DNA from: Bacteroidales bacterium | GTDB lineage: Bacteria > Bacteroidota > Bacteroidia > Bacteroidales > VadinHA17 | DNA length: 64,000 bases | Direction: 5' to 3' | Assembly (NCBI GenBank): GCA_011620595.1 | Contig: WOYX01000004.1 | Span: 61,800-125,799, forward strand | In this document: positions 61,714 to 64,000 of the stretch, one piece after another | Position numbering within the stretch: the first letter of the stretch is position 1 | Layout: each line of letters opens with the position of its first letter | Notes under the pieces: generated by a model | Database searches by the model: none | What the model was told of the DNA's origin: nothing | Seen by the model: only the letters and a program-made list of their open reading frames with translations | Translations under genes and position numbers: made by a program

Positions 61714-63317
61714 TGCACCTCCCTGCGGTAGCCCAGAAACTGATCATAAAGTGTAGGGTCATTCAATATTGAGATTGCCCTGTCAATGGCGTGATCCTCC
61801 CGGTTGACAACCCTGAAGTATTCATTCATATCCCAGAGGTCGCGCGCCACAAGTCCCTTCATCACCTTCAGCATCTCCGGCGCAGAGACGTTATACTGTG
61901 TCACGTCAAACTTCACACCGTTCCTTTCCCCTGCGGCCTTCAGCGCCTCAATGGTCTCATTATCAAATGTGAATTCGCTGTTGAAACGATCAAAAGTCCG
62001 GTACCTGCGCAGGAGCGACTTTCGGTTCCTGTCAGTGTACTCCACCATAAAAACGGGAATGGTGGAGGTACGGATCATGTCACGGTAATAATCCGAATAA
62101 TAGGTGGTATCAATTGGTATGAATACATCCGGAGTGATGCCGCCTCCACCGTAGACGATCCTTTTGTTGGGAATCGTGTATGCTTTTAACGAGTCAGGCA
62201 GACCAAGACTGTCTGCATGTATCAGCTCGCCGTTGAAGTACCTGCTGTAATAATTCTGAAAATATCTGTCAAAACCCTCATTGTAAGGGGTCTGTATCGA
62301 ACGCCCCGACGGTGTGAAGTACCTGGCGATGGTGAGCCTTATCTCGGACCCGTCAGGCAGTGAGAAGCCGTTCTGAACCAAACCCTTGCCAAAGCTCCTG
62401 CGCCCGATTATTATCCCCCGGTCCCAGTCCTGAACCGCTCCGGCAAGTATCTCGCTGGCAGAGGCAGAGCCTTCATCAATCAGGACTGCTATGCGGGCAG
62501 CGGTGAGGCTGCCGGACGGGGCGGACCTGTACTCCTGCCTTGAGGTATGAAGACCCTCAAGATATACTATGAGCTCTTCCGCCGGCAGCAGCTCATCGGC
62601 GATCTGCACCGCCGGAACCATATAGCCGCCGGAGTTACCCCTCAGATCGATGATCAGGCTCTCCATCCTGTTCAGGCTCAGTTGTGCAACAGCCTTCCCA
62701 AACTCCACCGCGGTCTGGTCGGAGAACCTGCTGAGCTTTATATAACCTGTATTTTCCGTCAACATATAAGCGGCGTCAAGACTGTTGACGGGAATCTTGT
62801 CGCGCGTGATGGTGAAGTCAAGCAACTCCTTCTCACCTTTCCGGAAGATGGTCACATCCACCGTGGTACCCTTTGCTCCCCTGAGTCTCTTCTGCACACC
62901 GGTGGTGGAGATGCCGACTCCGGTTACCTTCTCCCCGGCAATCACTACTATCCGGTCTCCGGACTGAATGCCCACCTTCTCGGAAGGTCCGCCGGGAATG
63001 GGTGATATAATAATAATTGTATCGTTGAGTACATTGAACTGTATGCCAATGCCTTCAAAATTACCCTGCAGAGGCTCGTTCTCCTCCTGGACATCCTCGG
63101 CCGGAATGTAAACCGAGTGAGGATCCAGGTTCCTGAGGGTTGTGATTATCATCTGCTCGGCAATCTCAGAGATGTCTACACTGTCAACATAGATGGCCTC
63201 CAGCAACGCCAGGGTCTTGCCGATCTTAAAGGTCTCCTGTGTCAATCCCTGGGCCCTGAGCCCCGTAAAATGAACAAATATCAATACCGTCAGAATGAAT
63301 ACAGATCTCTTTACCAT
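61710..63317 (-). CDS. C-terminal processing peptidase, S41 family
   Basis: A 535-residue exported serine protease: signal peptide (1-22), PDZ domain (about 85-165; FEGIGIQFNVLND, GDRIVVIAGEKVTGVG), S41 domain with YIKLSRFSDQT, LRGNSGGYM, nucleophile in DEGSASASEILAGA (about Ser 285) and the general base Lys in GRRSFGKGLVQ. A C-terminal region of about 130 residues follows. Probably periplasmic processing or quality control of envelope proteins. Confidence 0.94.
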   Translation of the reverse strand: MVKRSVFILTVLIFVHFTGLRAQGLTQETFKIGKTLALLEAIYVDSVDISEIAEQMIITTLRNLDPHSVYIPAEDVQEENEPLQGNFEGIGIQFNVLNDTIIIISPIPGGPSEKVGIQSGDRIVVIAGEKVTGVGISTTGVQKRLRGAKGTTVDVTIFRKGEKELLDFTITRDKIPVNSLDAAYMLTENTGYIKLSRFSDQTAVEFGKAVAQLSLNRMESLIIDLRGNSGGYMVPAVQIADELLPAEELIVYLEGLHTSRQEYRSAPSGSLTAARIAVLIDEGSASASEILAGAVQDWDRGIIIGRRSFGKGLVQNGFSLPDGSEIRLTIARYFTPSGRSIQTPYNEGFDRYFQNYYSRYFNGELIHADSLGLPDSLKAYTIPNKRIVYGGGGITPDVFIPIDTTYYSDYYRDMIRTSTIPVFMVEYTDRNRKSLLRRYRTFDRFNSEFTFDNETIEALKAAGERNGVKFDVTQYNVSAPEMLKVMKGLVARDLWDMNEYFRVVNREDHAIDRAISILNDPTLYDQFLGYRREVQ

Positions 63318-63349
63318 TTCAGTTTAGTCATGATTGTTAACTGTGCCCG

Positions 63350-64000
63350 TTACTCCCACTCAATGGTTGAAGGGGGCTTTGAGCTTATGTCATATACCAC
63401 GCGGTTGACGCCTCTGACCCTGTTGATTATCTGGTTCGAGACCTCGGCGAGGAACTCATGGGGCAGGTGGCTCCAGTCGGCCGTCATGCCGTCTGTGGAG
63501 GTGACGGCACGCAGTACGACGGCATTCTCATATGTTCTCTCGTCACCCATGACGCCTACCGACTGCACCGGCAGGAGGATGACGGCAGCCTGCCAGACAG
63601 TGTCGTAATAGCCACCCTGCTTAAGGCCGTTCACAAAGATAGCATCAGCTTCGCGTAGGGTATTCAGCTTCTCCGGCGTGACATCCCCGATGATACGTAT
63701 CGCCAGTCCCGGTCCGGGAAAAGGATGCCTGCCCAGTATCTCACGGGGCATGTTCAGCGCCTGCCCCACCCTTCTGACTTCATCCTTGAAGAGAAGGCGC
63801 AGGGGCTCCACCACCTTCAGGTGCATCCTCTCGGGCAAACCGCCCACGTTGTGATGTGATTTTATCGTCGCTGACGGGCCATTGACCGTAACCGATTCAA
63901 TCACATCAGGGTAGATGGTACCCTGTGCCAGCCACTTAATGTTTTGTATCTTACTGGCCTCACGGTCAAATACTTCAATAAAGATACGTCCGATGATCTT
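63350..64000 (-). CDS. guaA: GMP synthase (glutamine-hydrolysing), C-terminal part
   Basis: Amidates XMP to GMP. Only the C-terminal 216 codons lie in the window; the gene continues past the right edge. Visible: [72 protein letters not shown] and the terminal [11 protein letters not shown], which is the family's standard ending. These cover the end of the ATP-pyrophosphatase domain and the dimerisation domain. Confidence 0.97.
   Translation of the reverse strand, partial: KIIGRIFIEVFDREASKIQNIKWLAQGTIYPDVIESVTVNGPSATIKSHHNVGGLPERMHLKVVEPLRLLFKDEVRRVGQALNMPREILGRHPFPGPGLAIRIIGDVTPEKLNTLREADAIFVNGLKQGGYYDTVWQAAVILLPVQSVGVMGDERTYENAVVLRAVTSTDGMTADWSHLPHEFLAEVSNQIINRVRGVNRVVYDISSKPPSTIEWE

Noticed and set aside
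1-64000. tRNA, rRNA, riboswitch or complete insertion sequence
   Set aside because: No cloverleaf, rRNA segment, transposase reading frame or recognised riboswitch core was found by eye on either strand; a covariance-model scan would be needed to exclude small RNAs.

Overview
The window is bacterial chromosome from a member of the Bacteroidota, most likely a Bacteroidales/Marinilabiliales-type environmental anaerobe. Evidence: several genes are preceded by the Bacteroidota -7 promoter element TAnnTTTG with short leaders and poor Shine-Dalgarno sequences. Family-specific neighbourhoods are present (tmk-DoxX-tpiA, serC-serA-DUF1015, SiaB/SiaC-type proteins), as are ArsEFG-type arsenic genes of the kind annotated in Bacteroidota. 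No rRNA, tRNA, CRISPR array or intact insertion sequence was seen.

Layout. 1-10.3 kb: housekeeping (cdaA, folP; then tmk, a DoxX-like protein, tpiA and a 1497-residue secreted protein of unknown function; a YfcE-type phosphoesterase; rsmE). 10.3-11 kb: a decayed SPFH/Arc/zinc-ribbon module. 11-18 kb: a methyltransferase, a lipoprotein metallopeptidase, an ECF sigma factor with a small partner, and uvrA. 18.2-18.6 kb: a heavily deleted sulfatase pseudogene. 18.6-21.1 kb: an aminopeptidase P lipoprotein and a DUF1295 membrane protein. 21.1-30.25 kb: an arsenic resistance island. It holds acr3, arsM, arsC and a rhodanese-like protein; a two-component system facing a Cys-rich secreted protein; an ArsP-type permease with a truncated thioredoxin-like gene; and arsR with arsE-, arsF- and arsG-like genes. 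30.4-37.5 kb: a C26-like amidotransferase and an NADPH operon (zwf, pgl, pntAA, pntAB, pntB). 38-43.8 kb: a periplasmic-binding/GcvH-like chimera, a c-haem-motif histidine kinase, an NtrC-type regulator and an archaemetzincin. 43.8-64 kb: lipoproteins, a serine-biosynthesis operon, gcvT, Hpt and STAS proteins, clpB, an ABCG-like transporter, SiaB/SiaC homologues, a THUMP RNA methyltransferase, an S41 protease and the 3' part of guaA.

The most notable signal is regulatory. Four copies of a 20-bp palindrome, ATTTCG-N8-CGAAAT, lie only in front of transcription units of the arsenic island, including arsR itself. They define a candidate ArsR regulon that joins inorganic arsenic genes (Acr3/ArsM/ArsC) with organoarsenical genes (ArsP, ArsEFG). 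Inside the island, the two-component system faces a Cys-rich exported protein whose promoter carries five helically phased direct repeats typical of OmpR/PhoB-type boxes. Heptamer tandem repeats (GATTTGC and GACTGNN) occupy the gaps of the ars operon and the gap after pntB.

Decay is visible at several points: the SPFH module, the sulfatase, the short thioredoxin and probable remnants at 24.2-24.4 and 39.7-40.1 kb.
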